From: Prochlorococcus sp. AG-442-M23
GTDB lineage: Bacteria; Cyanobacteriota; Cyanobacteriia; PCC-6307; Cyanobiaceae
DNA: 64,000 bases
Reading direction: 5' to 3'
Assembly (NCBI GenBank): GCA_003209655.1
Contig: QCPW01000001.1
Span: 248,001 to 312,000, forward strand
Shown here: one piece after another, positions 9,548 through 18,743 of the stretch
Layout of the letters: every line of letters starts with the position of its first letter
Numbering within the stretch: the first letter of the stretch is position 1
Position numbers and translations under genes: made by a program
Notes under the pieces: generated by a model
Told to the model about the DNA's origin: nothing
What the model saw: the letters and a program-made list of their open reading frames with translations, nothing else
The model's database searches: none

Positions 9548-10834
9548 TTAGAAAGAAATTAGAGAATCTTTTGTAATTAAATTCTCCTCTAATAATTCAA
9601 ATAATAGTTGAATTAATGCAATTTTGATATGAGCAATGTGAGAACCACCTTGAACAAAAATATTATAAGGTTCTCTCAAAGGAGCATCAGCTGAAAATTC
9701 ACTCGTACTTCCTTCAATAAATGTTCCTCCGGCCATTAATAATTTTGAATCATATCCATTCATAGGTGATGGTACAACGTTTAAAAAAGAATCAACAGGT
9801 GAAGAGTTTTGAAACGATTGACATACTTTTTGTACTAAATAAGAATTATTTAGTCTTACTGACTGAATAAGATCAGATCTATAAGTAGCAGGCTCTGGCA
9901 ACACCTTAAATCCCAAATTCTTAAAAACTGCGGCAACCATATCAGCACCTTTTAGTGATTCTTGAACAATTTGTGGTGCTAAAAACAAACCCTGTAAAAT
10001 TAATCTTCCTAATCCAAAATTTATTCCTGCAGATGAGCCAATACCTGGTGAAGTTAATCTAGAACATGCCATCTCAACCAACTCATCATCTCCTGCTACA
10101 TAACCACCAGTTGGGACTATTGTTCCACCCAAATTTTTAATCAATGATCCAGCAATTATATTTGCTCCCCTAGAAATTGGTTCAGTATCCTCAACAAGTT
10201 CCCCATAACAATTATCAACAAAACAAATGCAGTTAGGGTTAATGGTATGAATCAGGGTACAGATCTTTTCAATTTGATCATTAGTGAGAGACTTTCTCCA
10301 ACTATATCCACAACTTTTTTGTATAAATACTAATTTGTAAGAATTTTCTCTAAAGACATCTAAAATTTTTTCTTTATAAGAATCAACTAATTCGCATATA
10401 TTTATTTGCCTATATTTTACCCCAAAATCTTTAAGTGAGCCTTTACCTCCACCCCTTATTCCTATCACTTCTTCTAAGGTGTCATAGGGTTGTCCTGTAA
10501 TTGATAACATCGAATCTCCAGGTCTAAGAATGCCAAATAAGACGGAACTTATTGCATGGGTTCCGCTGACAAATTGCATTCTCACAGCTGCCTTTTCGGC
10601 AAGAAATAACCTTGCAAAGACCTCATCAATTTTTTCTCTAGATATATCATCATGACCACTACCAGAAGATTGATTAAAATGACTAGTAGAAATTTTTTCA
10701 TCCTTAAAAATATTCAAAATATTACCCAACTTTTGATAAACCTGATTAGACCTCTCTTGAAAAACACAACTTAAACTATCTTCTACAGTAAGCACGGCAT
10801 TTTCGGCAAGTTTAAAGTTATTATTTATTATCAT
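9548..10834 (-). CDS. PLP-dependent methionine gamma-lyase-family protein (YnbB/'aluminum resistance' type)
   Basis: This is a 428-residue fold-type I PLP enzyme. SGTHAISSVLFGILRPGD lies near the cofactor phosphate site, FVDNCYGELVEDTEP contains the ring-stacking Asp, and GSLIKNLGGTIVPTGGY carries the likely Schiff-base lysine. These features match the family annotated as methionine gamma-lyase-like or aluminum-resistance protein. The physiological substrate is not known to me. It lies 8 bases upstream of gcvH and 18 bases downstream of an HTH-like gene. That linkage hints at amino-acid or one-carbon metabolism, which is inference. Confidence 0.85.
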   Translation of the reverse strand: MIINNNFKLAENAVLTVEDSLSCVFQERSNQVYQKLGNILNIFKDEKISTSHFNQSSGSGHDDISREKIDEVFARLFLAEKAAVRMQFVSGTHAISSVLFGILRPGDSMLSITGQPYDTLEEVIGIRGGGKGSLKDFGVKYRQINICELVDSYKEKILDVFRENSYKLVFIQKSCGYSWRKSLTNDQIEKICTLIHTINPNCICFVDNCYGELVEDTEPISRGANIIAGSLIKNLGGTIVPTGGYVAGDDELVEMACSRLTSPGIGSSAGINFGLGRLILQGLFLAPQIVQESLKGADMVAAVFKNLGFKVLPEPATYRSDLIQSVRLNNSYLVQKVCQSFQNSSPVDSFLNVVPSPMNGYDSKLLMAGGTFIEGSTSEFSADAPLREPYNIFVQGGSHIAHIKIALIQLLFELLEENLITKDSLISF

Positions 10835-10852
10835 TTTCTCTACAAACTTAAG

Positions 10853-11551
10853 TTACTTTTCAGAGGCTAAATTTCTTAATTTTGTGAGAAAGGCATTAGG
10901 TCCTCCACCATCAAAATAAGAAAGTTTTTTTGAAGCCTCATATAAGTCAAGTAATTCTCCATCTAATTCTTCTGCTGTGTAGTCTCTGATTCCCGCTATT
11001 ACCTCAGCAAAGCGTTCTCTTCGATAAGATTTATTTACGATGTAAGCTTCCATTACTTGAGTTTTACATGATCTCCAAGGCCTATTCTGACAAAAATGAT
11101 CTGAAAGAGCATCACTTAAAGAAGAAGCCTCTTCATCCTCAATATACCAATCAAAAGAAGATGGTAGGGACTTCAATCCAGCAAAAATTTCAAATAATTC
11201 TCCTGCTGACAATGGCTCACCTGAATCATTTTTTATAGGAAGCGCAGAATCCTGCAAGGTCGTCCATAATTCCGGATAACTCTTTTCTAATTGATCCCTT
11301 ATTGATTCTATACCTTGATCAAGAATCGTATTGATCTGTGCTAATGCAAGAAAAACTTCAGGTCCAGGAGAAGATAACTTTCCATTTCTTAAATTTGAGA
11401 TTTGAGAATTATGAACTCTTCCTAAATCAAGTATTTCAGATAACATGGGTAAAACCCTATGAGACCAACCATTCCTCTCATGCCATAGATGAATCAAATG
11501 CGCCATAGCTCTTCGACCTCTCAATAATTTATCGCGATATCCTAAGCCCAC
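10853..11551 (-). CDS. HTH-like conserved cyanobacterial protein
   Basis: This 232-residue protein starts the minus-strand run leading to gcvHP. Residues about 30-75 (ILDLGRVHNSQISNLRNGKL) look like an XRE-type helix-turn-helix, with the alternation of small and polar residues seen in Cro/CI folds. The remainder is acidic and helical with conserved-looking WYIEDEEASSLSDAL and NRPWRSCKTQVMEAYI and no catalytic motif that I recognise. It could be a DNA-binding regulator of the operon or of divergent desC, but that is inference. An imperfect inverted repeat lies just upstream at 11573-11594. Confidence 0.7.
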   Translation of the reverse strand: MGLGYRDKLLRGRRAMAHLIHLWHERNGWSHRVLPMLSEILDLGRVHNSQISNLRNGKLSSPGPEVFLALAQINTILDQGIESIRDQLEKSYPELWTTLQDSALPIKNDSGEPLSAGELFEIFAGLKSLPSSFDWYIEDEEASSLSDALSDHFCQNRPWRSCKTQVMEAYIVNKSYRRERFAEVIAGIRDYTAEELDGELLDLYEASKKLSYFDGGGPNAFLTKLRNLASEK

Positions 11552-11572
11552 AGATAATTAAAATGATCAATA

Positions 11573-11594
11573 ATGTAGTATGATAATATTACAT
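11573..11594. promoter_or_regulatory. imperfect inverted repeat in divergent promoter region
   Basis: ATGTAGTAT (11573-11581), four bases, then ATATTACAT (11586-11594) form 9-bp arms with one mismatch. The repeat lies in the 75-base divergent spacer between the HTH-like gene and desC, and contains TATGATAATAT, which could be a -10 region. It looks like an operator for a dimeric regulator. The GTA...TAC spacing (9 or 12 bases) is not the 8 of canonical NtcA sites. Confidence 0.35.
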
Positions 11595-11626
11595 ATCGGC
11601 CCTTTTGAAAATAGTTTCCAAATATT

Positions 11627-12565
11627 ATGAAATCAGTTATCTTCCAAGAAACAGCGAAATTAAAAAAACCTGTTCCGGCAGAAAAAGTTATAGAACTTTC
11701 AGATAAATTACTAGAACCATCAAGTCACTCTGAAAGATATCCTCCTAGATTACACAAAACATGGGGCACCATCGGTTTTATGATTGCTATCCATTTACTT
11801 TCTCTTGTCGCACTACAACCAAAATTCTGGAGTCTCCCAGCAGTTATATCATTGTTATTTTTCTACTGGTTAACAGCTTGTTTAGGCGTAACGCTTGGTT
11901 ATCACAGATTGCTCTCACATAGATCATTTATAGTTCCGAGATGGCTGGAGAGATTTTTTGCTACTTGTGGGGCTATTAGTTGTCAACATGGGCCAATTGA
12001 TTGGGTTGGTTTACACAGGCATCATCATTCTTTTTCAGATACAGAAGTTGATCATCACAATAGTAAGAGAGGATTTTGGTGGAGCCACATGGGTTGGATG
12101 TTTAAGGATGTTGAGGCTTTAAAAGCAGTACCTAAGCTAAGTGCAGATTTAATTAAAGATCCATACTATAGATTCCTCAACAAATATTTTCTCTTTTTGC
12201 AAGTTCCTATTGGGTTATGTCTTTATGCAATAGGTGAAAAATTAGGAGTTGGAGGATGGAGCCTTGTGCTTTGGGGAATACCTTTAAGACTTGTAATCGT
12301 TTACCATATAACTTGGTTAGTCAACTCTGCGACTCATTGTTGGGGCAAAGCTCCTTTTGACAGTGGTGATTCATCAAAAAACAATGCTTGGGTTGCTGCA
12401 TTGACATTTGGAGAAGGTTGGCATAACAATCATCATGCATTTCCTAATTCAGCTAGGCAAGGATTATTTAGAGGTCAAATTGATTTAACCTGGGAACATA
12501 TTAAAATTCTCGCAAAATTAGGATTTGCAAAAAAGGTAAAATTGCCCTCTAGGTCTTATTATTAA
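11627..12565 (+). CDS. desC: acyl-lipid delta-9 desaturase
   Basis: DesC introduces the first double bond into membrane-lipid acyl chains using ferredoxin and oxygen, keeping thylakoids fluid at low temperature. The 312-residue protein has the three histidine boxes of the di-iron site: HRLLSH within GVTLGYHRLLSHRSF, HRHHH, and HNNHH. Hydrophobic segments (HLLSLVALQPKFWSLPAVIS, FFYWLTACLG, FLQVPIGLCLYAI) are arranged as in stearoyl-CoA-desaturase-type enzymes. The delta-9 regiospecificity is inferred from the motif pattern. It is transcribed divergently from the HTH-like gene and is followed by rplI 20 bases later. Confidence 0.92.
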   Translation: MKSVIFQETAKLKKPVPAEKVIELSDKLLEPSSHSERYPPRLHKTWGTIGFMIAIHLLSLVALQPKFWSLPAVISLLFFYWLTACLGVTLGYHRLLSHRSFIVPRWLERFFATCGAISCQHGPIDWVGLHRHHHSFSDTEVDHHNSKRGFWWSHMGWMFKDVEALKAVPKLSADLIKDPYYRFLNKYFLFLQVPIGLCLYAIGEKLGVGGWSLVLWGIPLRLVIVYHITWLVNSATHCWGKAPFDSGDSSKNNAWVAALTFGEGWHNNHHAFPNSARQGLFRGQIDLTWEHIKILAKLGFAKKVKLPSRSYY

Positions 12566-12585
12566 ATATATAGATAAATATTTTT

Positions 12586-13041
12586 ATGGCTAAAAGAGTA
12601 AAAATCGTTTTAACTGAATCAATTGCCACTCTTGGTAGAGATGGTGATGTTGTAGAAGTAGCACCTGGTTATGCAAGAAATTTCTTATTACCATTCGGTA
12701 AAGCAGCTAATGTAACTCCTTCAATTTTGAGACAAATTGAAAGAAAAAGAGCAAAAGAAAAAATTGCTGCAGAAAAAGTCAAACAAGAGGCAATTGACTT
12801 TAAAACCGCATTAGCAACTATTGGTAGATTTACAATCAAGAAGCAAGTTGGTGAAGATGGAGTCCTTTTTGGAACTGTTACTAATGGGGATGTTGCTGAA
12901 GCTATAGAGGCAGCCACTAAAAAAGATATTGATAGAAGAGACATAACTGTCCCAGATATTCATAATTTAGGCTCTTTCGTAGCAAAGATAAAACTACATC
13001 AAGAAGTTAGTGCGGAGGTAAAAATTGAAGTAACAAGTTAA
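12586..13041 (+). CDS. rplI: 50S ribosomal protein L9
   Basis: The 151-residue protein shows the L9 N-terminal RNA-binding domain, including the signature [18 protein letters not shown], then a long charged connecting helix ([20 protein letters not shown]) and the C-terminal domain ([20 protein letters not shown]). L9 binds domain V of 23S rRNA and protrudes from the L1 stalk region. dnaB follows 58 bases later; rplI-dnaB linkage is common in bacteria. Confidence 0.98.
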   Translation: MAKRVKIVLTESIATLGRDGDVVEVAPGYARNFLLPFGKAANVTPSILRQIERKRAKEKIAAEKVKQEAIDFKTALATIGRFTIKKQVGEDGVLFGTVTNGDVAEAIEAATKKDIDRRDITVPDIHNLGSFVAKIKLHQEVSAEVKIEVTS

Positions 13042-13099
13042 TAACTTTGTTGCATTATTTCAAAAAGAAGTCAGAGTATATATCTAAGTATTAAAAGAT

Positions 13100-14455
13100 A
13101 TGGTTGCAATTCCTTTTTCTAATAATCGATCCAATGAAAATGTTGGTTTAGTACCTCCCCAAAATGTTCAAGCAGAGGAGGTTGTTTTGGGCGGAATATT
13201 ACTTGACCCAGATGCAATAGGAAGAATTGCAGATTTGATTAAGCCAGAAGCCTTTTATATTAATGCTCATCAAGAGATTTATAAAACAGCATTAATGTTG
13301 CATACGCAAGGAAAACCTACAGATCTAACTTCAATGAGTGCGTGGCTTGCTGATAATGGAGTACTAGAAAAGATTGGAGGAAATACCAAATTAGTTGAAC
13401 TAGTAGAAAATGTTTCTTCAACAGCTTCTATAGAACAAGTTGCGAATTTAATTAGCGATAAATTTATAAGAAGACAACTAATAAAATCTGGAAATGAAGT
13501 TGTTCAATTAGGTTTTGATCAAACTCAAAAGACCAATGAAGTACTAGATAAGGCAGAGCAGAAAATTTTTGAAATTAGTCAAGAAAAACCAACAAAAGGT
13601 CTTACCCAAGCCTCAGAGATACTTACAACCACCTTTAATGAAATAGAAGCAAGATCTCTTGGGAAGGAAGAGTTGGGAATAAAAACTCTTTTCTATGATT
13701 TAGATGCATTGACGCAAGGATTTCAAAGAAGTGATTTAATAATTGTTGCAGGTAGACCCTCTATGGGTAAAACCTCAGTGGTATTGAATATGGCGAGAAA
13801 CGTCGCAAAATCTCAAGACTTGCCCGTCTGTGTGTTCAGCCTTGAAATGAGTAAAGAACAACTTACATATAGATTATTATCTTTAGAAGTAGGCATTGAA
13901 AGTGGCAGGTTAAAAACAGGGAGACTTACTCCAGAGCAATGGCCTTTACTAGGAGAAGGTATTGATAGTTTAAGTCAGACACCTATATTTATCGACGATA
14001 AACCGAATTTAAGTGTGCTTGAAATGAGAGCGCTTTGCAGAAGATTGATTGCCGAACAAAAGAAAGAACTTGGCTTAATAGTAATTGATTACTTACAATT
14101 AATGGAAGGAACAACACCTGATAACAGAGTGCAAGAATTATCAAGAATTACGAGAGGTCTAAAAGGTATGGCAAGAGAATTAAATGTACCAGTAATTGCT
14201 TTATCCCAGTTAAGTAGAGGAGTTGAATCAAGAAACAACAAACGTCCACTTTTGAGTGATCTTAGAGAGTCAGGTTCTATAGAACAGGACGCTGACTTGG
14301 TATGTATGATTTATAGAGATGAATATTACAATCCAGAAACAGAAGATAAAGGCATTGCAGAAATTATTATCACTAAAAATAGAAATGGTCCCACAAATAC
14401 TGTTAAATTATTATTTGAACCACAATATACAAGATTTAGAAACATAGCTAATTAA
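13100..14455 (+). CDS. dnaB: replicative DNA helicase
   Basis: DnaB is the hexameric 5'-3' helicase that unwinds the replication fork. The 451-residue protein has an N-terminal primase-binding helical domain (PPQNVQAEEVVLGGILLDPD) and a RecA-like motor domain with Walker A GRPSMGKTS at about residues 218-226, CVFSLEMSKEQLTYRLL, and Walker B IVIDYLQLMEG. The C-terminal part has SDLRESGSIEQDADLV. No intein interrupts it, in contrast to several cyanobacterial dnaB genes. It is 12 bases upstream of mnmG. Confidence 0.98.
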   Translation: MVAIPFSNNRSNENVGLVPPQNVQAEEVVLGGILLDPDAIGRIADLIKPEAFYINAHQEIYKTALMLHTQGKPTDLTSMSAWLADNGVLEKIGGNTKLVELVENVSSTASIEQVANLISDKFIRRQLIKSGNEVVQLGFDQTQKTNEVLDKAEQKIFEISQEKPTKGLTQASEILTTTFNEIEARSLGKEELGIKTLFYDLDALTQGFQRSDLIIVAGRPSMGKTSVVLNMARNVAKSQDLPVCVFSLEMSKEQLTYRLLSLEVGIESGRLKTGRLTPEQWPLLGEGIDSLSQTPIFIDDKPNLSVLEMRALCRRLIAEQKKELGLIVIDYLQLMEGTTPDNRVQELSRITRGLKGMARELNVPVIALSQLSRGVESRNNKRPLLSDLRESGSIEQDADLVCMIYRDEYYNPETEDKGIAEIIITKNRNGPTNTVKLLFEPQYTRFRNIAN

Positions 14456-14467
14456 ATTGATCCTAAA

Positions 14468-16456
14468 ATGCAAGATCATCAATCACTAAATGAATCTTTT
14501 GACATCATCGTTATTGGAGGAGGACATGCAGGATGTGAAGCAGCAATAACAACAGCAAAATTAGGATTTTCAACAGCATTATTTACAATCAATTTAGATA
14601 GGATTGCCTGGCAGCCTTGTAACCCTGCAGTTGGCGGACCCGCAAAAAGTCAATTGGTGCATGAAGTTGATGCATTAGGTGGAATTATTGGAAAATTAGC
14701 TGATGAGACATCGATTCAAAAAAGAATATTAAATGCAAGTAGAGGTCCAGCTGTATGGGCATTAAGAGCTCAAACAGATAAAAGAGAATATTCAAAAAGA
14801 ATGATCGAAATACTACAAAATACAGATAATTTATCTTTGAAAGAAGCAATGATTACTGAACTTGATATTGCAAAAACTGAAACGACTGGATTGAAATCAA
14901 AAAAAATCATCCAAAAACGAATAAAGGGTGTAAAAACTTTCTTTGGTAGTTATTATTCAGCGAGATCAGTTATCATCACGGCTGGTACTTTTTTAGAAGG
15001 CAGAATATGGATCGGAAATAAATCAATGTCAGCGGGTAGATCTGGCGAACAAGCAGCACAGGGTCTTACTCAAAACCTGCACGAAATTGGAATAAAAACA
15101 GAACGTTTAAAAACAGGTACTCCAGCAAGAGTTGACAAAAAAAGTATCATTTTTGATGAATTAGATATTCAACCAAGTACAGCAGCTGATAAATATTTTT
15201 CATTTGACCCAGAAATCAAAAACAATATGCCTCAAATTAGTTGCCACATTACTAGAACAACATCTAAAACACATCAAATAATTCGAGAAAATTTACATTT
15301 AACCCCAATTTATGGTGGTTTTATAGATAGTAAGGGACCGAGATATTGTCCATCAATTGAAGATAAAATCGTTAAATTTGCTGATAAAGAATCACATCAA
15401 ATTTTCTTAGAGCCTGAAGGAATTAATACTCCTGAAATATATGTACAAGGATTTTCTACAGGTTTACCCGAAAATATTCAATTAAAACTTTTAAAAACCT
15501 TACCTGGATTAGAAAAATGTAAAATGTTGCGTCCAGCATATGCTGTCGAATATGAATATATTCCTGCAACACAGCTCCAAACGTCACTCGAAACAAAAGA
15601 AATTGAATATTTATTTAGTGCTGGGCAAATTAATGGAACAACTGGTTATGAAGAAGCAGCTGCACAAGGATTAGTTGCAGGCATAAATGCGGCAAGAAAA
15701 CTAAAGAAAAAAGATCCATTAATCTTTACGAGGGAAAGTAGCTATATAGGCACAATGATTAATGATTTAATTACCAAAGATCTTAAAGAACCATACAGAG
15801 TACTCACTAGCAGGAGTGAATATCGATTAACCTTGAGAGGAGATAATGCAGACAGAAGATTAACGCCATTAGGTTATCAAATAGGCCTTATTGATGAGCA
15901 AAGATGGTCATCTTTTCAAGAAAAAATGAAACTCCTTGAAGAAGAGAAATTAAGATTAGAAAACACCCGTTTAAAAAATACCGATGAGATAACGAGAAAG
16001 ATTGAATTAGACACAGGATCGAAGATCAAAGGCTCAACAACTTTAAAAGATCTCTTAAAAAGACCCAATTTCCATTATTCAGATCTAATTAAATATGAAT
16101 TGACAGATAAAAACTTAGCATCCTCAATACGCGAAGGTGTTGAAATAGATATTAAATATGAAGGATATCTTAAAAGACAAAAAAACAATATTGATCAGAT
16201 AAAGCGTCAAAGCCTCAAATCATTATCACAAGAAATAAATTATGAAAAGATAGAGACTTTATCTTTAGAAGCAAGGGAAAATTTAAATAAGATCAAACCA
16301 ACAAATTTTGGAGACGCTTCAAAAATTCCTGGTGTAAGTAAAGCTGATTTAACTGCATTACTAGTTTGGCTGAAAATTAAAGAAATAAAAAAAGAAAAGA
16401 CTAATATTATTACTAAAAATAGTTATCATCAGAAAAGTAATCTTTCAGAGCACTGA
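14468..16456 (+). CDS. mnmG: tRNA uridine-5-carboxymethylaminomethyl modification enzyme
   Basis: MnmG (GidA), with MnmE, uses FAD, glycine or ammonia and methylene-THF to modify the wobble uridine of certain tRNAs. The 662-residue protein opens with the FAD dinucleotide-binding motif [20 protein letters not shown] and has [32 protein letters not shown], and [20 protein letters not shown]. The C-terminal helical domain interacts with tRNA in the family. Length is close to the family average, with a Lys/Asn-rich extra tail of about 20 residues. It follows dnaB closely. Confidence 0.98.
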   Translation: MQDHQSLNESFDIIVIGGGHAGCEAAITTAKLGFSTALFTINLDRIAWQPCNPAVGGPAKSQLVHEVDALGGIIGKLADETSIQKRILNASRGPAVWALRAQTDKREYSKRMIEILQNTDNLSLKEAMITELDIAKTETTGLKSKKIIQKRIKGVKTFFGSYYSARSVIITAGTFLEGRIWIGNKSMSAGRSGEQAAQGLTQNLHEIGIKTERLKTGTPARVDKKSIIFDELDIQPSTAADKYFSFDPEIKNNMPQISCHITRTTSKTHQIIRENLHLTPIYGGFIDSKGPRYCPSIEDKIVKFADKESHQIFLEPEGINTPEIYVQGFSTGLPENIQLKLLKTLPGLEKCKMLRPAYAVEYEYIPATQLQTSLETKEIEYLFSAGQINGTTGYEEAAAQGLVAGINAARKLKKKDPLIFTRESSYIGTMINDLITKDLKEPYRVLTSRSEYRLTLRGDNADRRLTPLGYQIGLIDEQRWSSFQEKMKLLEEEKLRLENTRLKNTDEITRKIELDTGSKIKGSTTLKDLLKRPNFHYSDLIKYELTDKNLASSIREGVEIDIKYEGYLKRQKNNIDQIKRQSLKSLSQEINYEKIETLSLEARENLNKIKPTNFGDASKIPGVSKADLTALLVWLKIKEIKKEKTNIITKNSYHQKSNLSEH

Positions 16457-16515
16457 ATAATAAACTTTTTAACTCGCCAAAAATATTATGGGAAGAGAAA
16501 GCTTCTACTTTTTTA

Positions 16516-17058
16516 GTGAAAAATTCACTACCAAAACTATCTGGGGCTTGGAAATTAATGTTACTAGGAGATGGAAGTCCCACAAGACATCTCCAGCTTT
16601 TGACCAATCAAGAAACAAAAATTAAATTAATATCAATGCAATTAGATCCTTTATCAAAGGAAGAGGGTCCTCAGGAAATTAACCAATTAGCTGGCCCTTT
16701 AATCAGAAGACAAGTCTGGATTAAAAACAATAACAAAAACCTAGCATGGGCAGAAAGTTGGTGGAATGCTGAGCAAATTAGTGAAAATTTAAAGGCCAAA
16801 GAAGAACCAATTTGGAAGAATTTAACACAAGACAGATCGGAACTATTTAGAGAAGTTGATAGTATTTCAATTGTGAATGCAAAATGGTTAGAAGATCAAT
16901 TTTGTTTTAAAGGTCCATTCTGGTCAAGAAATTATAGATTTTTCCGGAATAAAAAGCCTTTAACTATTATTAGGGAAGTATTCAATCCTCATTTAGAAAG
17001 TTTGCTAGGTTCTTCAAGTATTAATGAATTTGCAAATTTATACTTTTCTTCTTCTTGA
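16516..17058 (+). CDS. chorismate--pyruvate lyase (cyanobacterial type)
   Basis: The enzyme splits chorismate into pyruvate and 4-hydroxybenzoate, the ring precursor of plastoquinone in cyanobacteria. Motifs are LLGDGSPTRHLQLL, PLIRRQVWI and LFREVDSI with the catalytic-type Arg/Glu residues, and RNYRFFRNKKPLTIIREVF. I used the GTG at 16516 (180 residues), the best canonical start. The same frame stays open without an ATG back to 16441. It encodes protein-like NKLFNSPKILWEEKASTFL, so the true start may be upstream, perhaps a CTG overlapping the mnmG stop. It overlaps the next minus-strand gene tail-to-tail by 21 bases. Confidence 0.85.
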   Translation: MKNSLPKLSGAWKLMLLGDGSPTRHLQLLTNQETKIKLISMQLDPLSKEEGPQEINQLAGPLIRRQVWIKNNNKNLAWAESWWNAEQISENLKAKEEPIWKNLTQDRSELFREVDSISIVNAKWLEDQFCFKGPFWSRNYRFFRNKKPLTIIREVFNPHLESLLGSSSINEFANLYFSSS

Positions 17059-17604
17059 TCTAGGTAAATTTCTTAATTTTGATCCGCCACTTTGGTCTGA
17101 ATGATTTCTAAGTATATCATTCTCTTTTTCTGAAGATCTTTGCCATCTTTCCACTTTAAAATCAAGTTCATCTGGCCAGTTTTGGTTATCAACTTCTTTC
17201 CCATAAGGCAACTGTTTTTGCTCATTTGTTTGAGATTTTATTGGTTGCCTCAAAGATATTGCCTCTAAAGGTCTTTTTGAATCCGGTTTAAATGATTTTT
17301 GGGTGTTTGATGTTCTAGTAAATGTCTTAAGATCAATGTTTTCAGAATCAAAATTATTTTCATCATACCAATCATCATTTTCTTCATCAAAAAATAAGTC
17401 CACTTTTTCAGATACCCATCTTCCGACTTTTTTAGCACTCTTACTTGCTATTCCCTGAAAATCTGAATTTCTTCTCTTACCTGGTCTAGCTCCAGATACT
17501 CCATCAACAAATTGTCTACCAGTTTCAAAAATTTTATCAACCTGTTTATCAACTATATTTCTATCAAAACTATTTCTTAGATTTCTAATTCTCCTTGAAT
17601 CCAT
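17038..17604 (-). CDS. highly charged hypothetical protein
   Basis: This 188-residue protein has a basic N-terminus (MDSRRIRNLRNSFDRN), a central acidic segment (VDLFFDEENDDWYDENNFDSE) flanked by SKSAKKVGRWVSEKV, and a very basic C-terminal end (LRNLPRSRRRKV). There are no membrane segments or catalytic motifs. The alternating charge pattern suggests a partly disordered nucleic-acid- or protein-binding role, which is inference. I do not recognise a family. It converges on chorismate lyase with a 21-base overlap. Confidence 0.7.
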   Translation of the reverse strand: MDSRRIRNLRNSFDRNIVDKQVDKIFETGRQFVDGVSGARPGKRRNSDFQGIASKSAKKVGRWVSEKVDLFFDEENDDWYDENNFDSENIDLKTFTRTSNTQKSFKPDSKRPLEAISLRQPIKSQTNEQKQLPYGKEVDNQNWPDELDFKVERWQRSSEKENDILRNHSDQSGGSKLRNLPRSRRRKV

Positions 17605-17687
17605 AAATTATTATGCTTTTTCAATTATAAGTTACATTAAAAAAATAAAAAGTTCCAAAGATAGAAACAAAAACACATCTTATTTTT

Positions 17688-18215
17688 TTAATCAAACAAA
17701 ATTAAACAGTTTTTATTCCATGATCCATTAAAGAAATTTACACAACATTTTTTGCAGGCAATATTCCTAATTCTTTTTCTATAGTGAAATTTTTCACCAC
17801 AGTGTTGACATGTTCCTATATATTTTAATTCTCTCCTTTCAATAGGGAAAGAGTGCCTTACAGAAATTTGAAAATTCTTCTCTATTGCATTTATTTCATT
17901 CATCTTACATAAAAAATTTGGACCATGTATCTCATTTTTTTTTAAAATTCTGTCTACCCATACATGAATCATTTCATGACATAAAGTACTGTTTATTTCA
18001 TTAGTAGATAACTTGCTCAAAATAGGTTTCGATAATATAATTTCAGAATCTACAAGACCATTTATTCGTTTTCTTTTATAAAAACCAGCAGTAGTTTTTA
18101 ATCTATTGTCACTCCATCTAACTTTTACTAAAGGTTGATTATTAACAGCTAAAGAATTTTCAAAATATTGGCTATTAAATCTATGGAATAAAGGTAAAAG
18201 AGGAATTACAGACAT
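17688..18215 (-). CDS. SprT-like zinc metallopeptidase
   Basis: The 175-residue protein has the HExxH zinc-protease motif in LCHEMIHVWVDRIL with a downstream HGPNF (third zinc ligand region). A C-terminal four-cysteine zinc ribbon follows: CQHCGEKFHYRKR and CKKCC. This is the SprT/Spartan-like architecture. Eukaryotic Spartan removes DNA-protein crosslinks; bacterial SprT function is poorly defined. The neighbouring genes include an ATP-dependent DNA ligase about 0.5 kb away, but on the opposite strand, so a DNA-repair link is only suggestive. Confidence 0.85.
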   Translation of the reverse strand: MSVIPLLPLFHRFNSQYFENSLAVNNQPLVKVRWSDNRLKTTAGFYKRKRINGLVDSEIILSKPILSKLSTNEINSTLCHEMIHVWVDRILKKNEIHGPNFLCKMNEINAIEKNFQISVRHSFPIERRELKYIGTCQHCGEKFHYRKRIRNIACKKCCVNFFNGSWNKNCLILFD

Positions 18216-18300
18216 TATGGATTAAAATTATTATTATTTTGACAAAAAAAGCCATCAAAAACGATTTATTTTCTTAAAGTAAGGAAAAACTATACTAAAC

Positions 18301-18720
18301 ATGGATGCAACACTAGTAAAAGATATCGGAATTAAAGCTTTATTAGTTGGCGGAGCAATATTGGTTTCTTTTTGGACTTTTAATGCAGTCAAATTAGTTA
18401 TAAGTGCAAGAGGGATTAATCCATTAGTAAGAAAGTTTTTTGATCAAATAGCTGCTGGCAGAATTGATGCAGCTTATGGTTTGACTACAAAAACTTATAA
18501 AACTCATGTCAAGCGCCAAGACTTCCTCAAATTTTTAGCTAGTTTAAACCTCAATAAATACAGGAATTTAAAATCAGGAAGACCAAGAGTTCAAGAAGAT
18601 CAAATTATAATAACGTTAAATTTAAAATCAGAAGACAAACTAGATGAGCTGCCATTAGATTTTACTTTCTCAAAAACAGATAAAGATTGGAAAATAGACA
18701 GAATAGCAAAAGTTAATTAA
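18301..18720 (+). CDS. membrane-anchored NTF2-like (DUF4864-type) protein
   Basis: This is a 139-residue protein with one N-terminal membrane helix (LLVGGAILVSFWTFNAVKLVI, residues about 14-34). A small soluble domain follows, whose start KFFDQIAAGRIDAAYGLTT and end DWKIDRIAKVN are typical of NTF2-like or DUF4864 folds (helix that cradles a beta-sheet). No catalytic residues are evident. It starts divergently from the SprT-like gene across an 85-base spacer and lies 23 bases before the ligase gene. Function is unknown; family placement is by pattern. Confidence 0.7.
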   Translation: MDATLVKDIGIKALLVGGAILVSFWTFNAVKLVISARGINPLVRKFFDQIAAGRIDAAYGLTTKTYKTHVKRQDFLKFLASLNLNKYRNLKSGRPRVQEDQIIITLNLKSEDKLDELPLDFTFSKTDKDWKIDRIAKVN

Positions 18721-18743
18721 TAATTTCATGTGAGGCAAAAGCA

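Noticed and set aside
11573-11594. Canonical NtcA binding site (GTA-N8-TAC)
   Set aside because: The spacing between GTA and TAC is 9 or 12 bases, not 8, so it is reported only as a generic inverted repeat.
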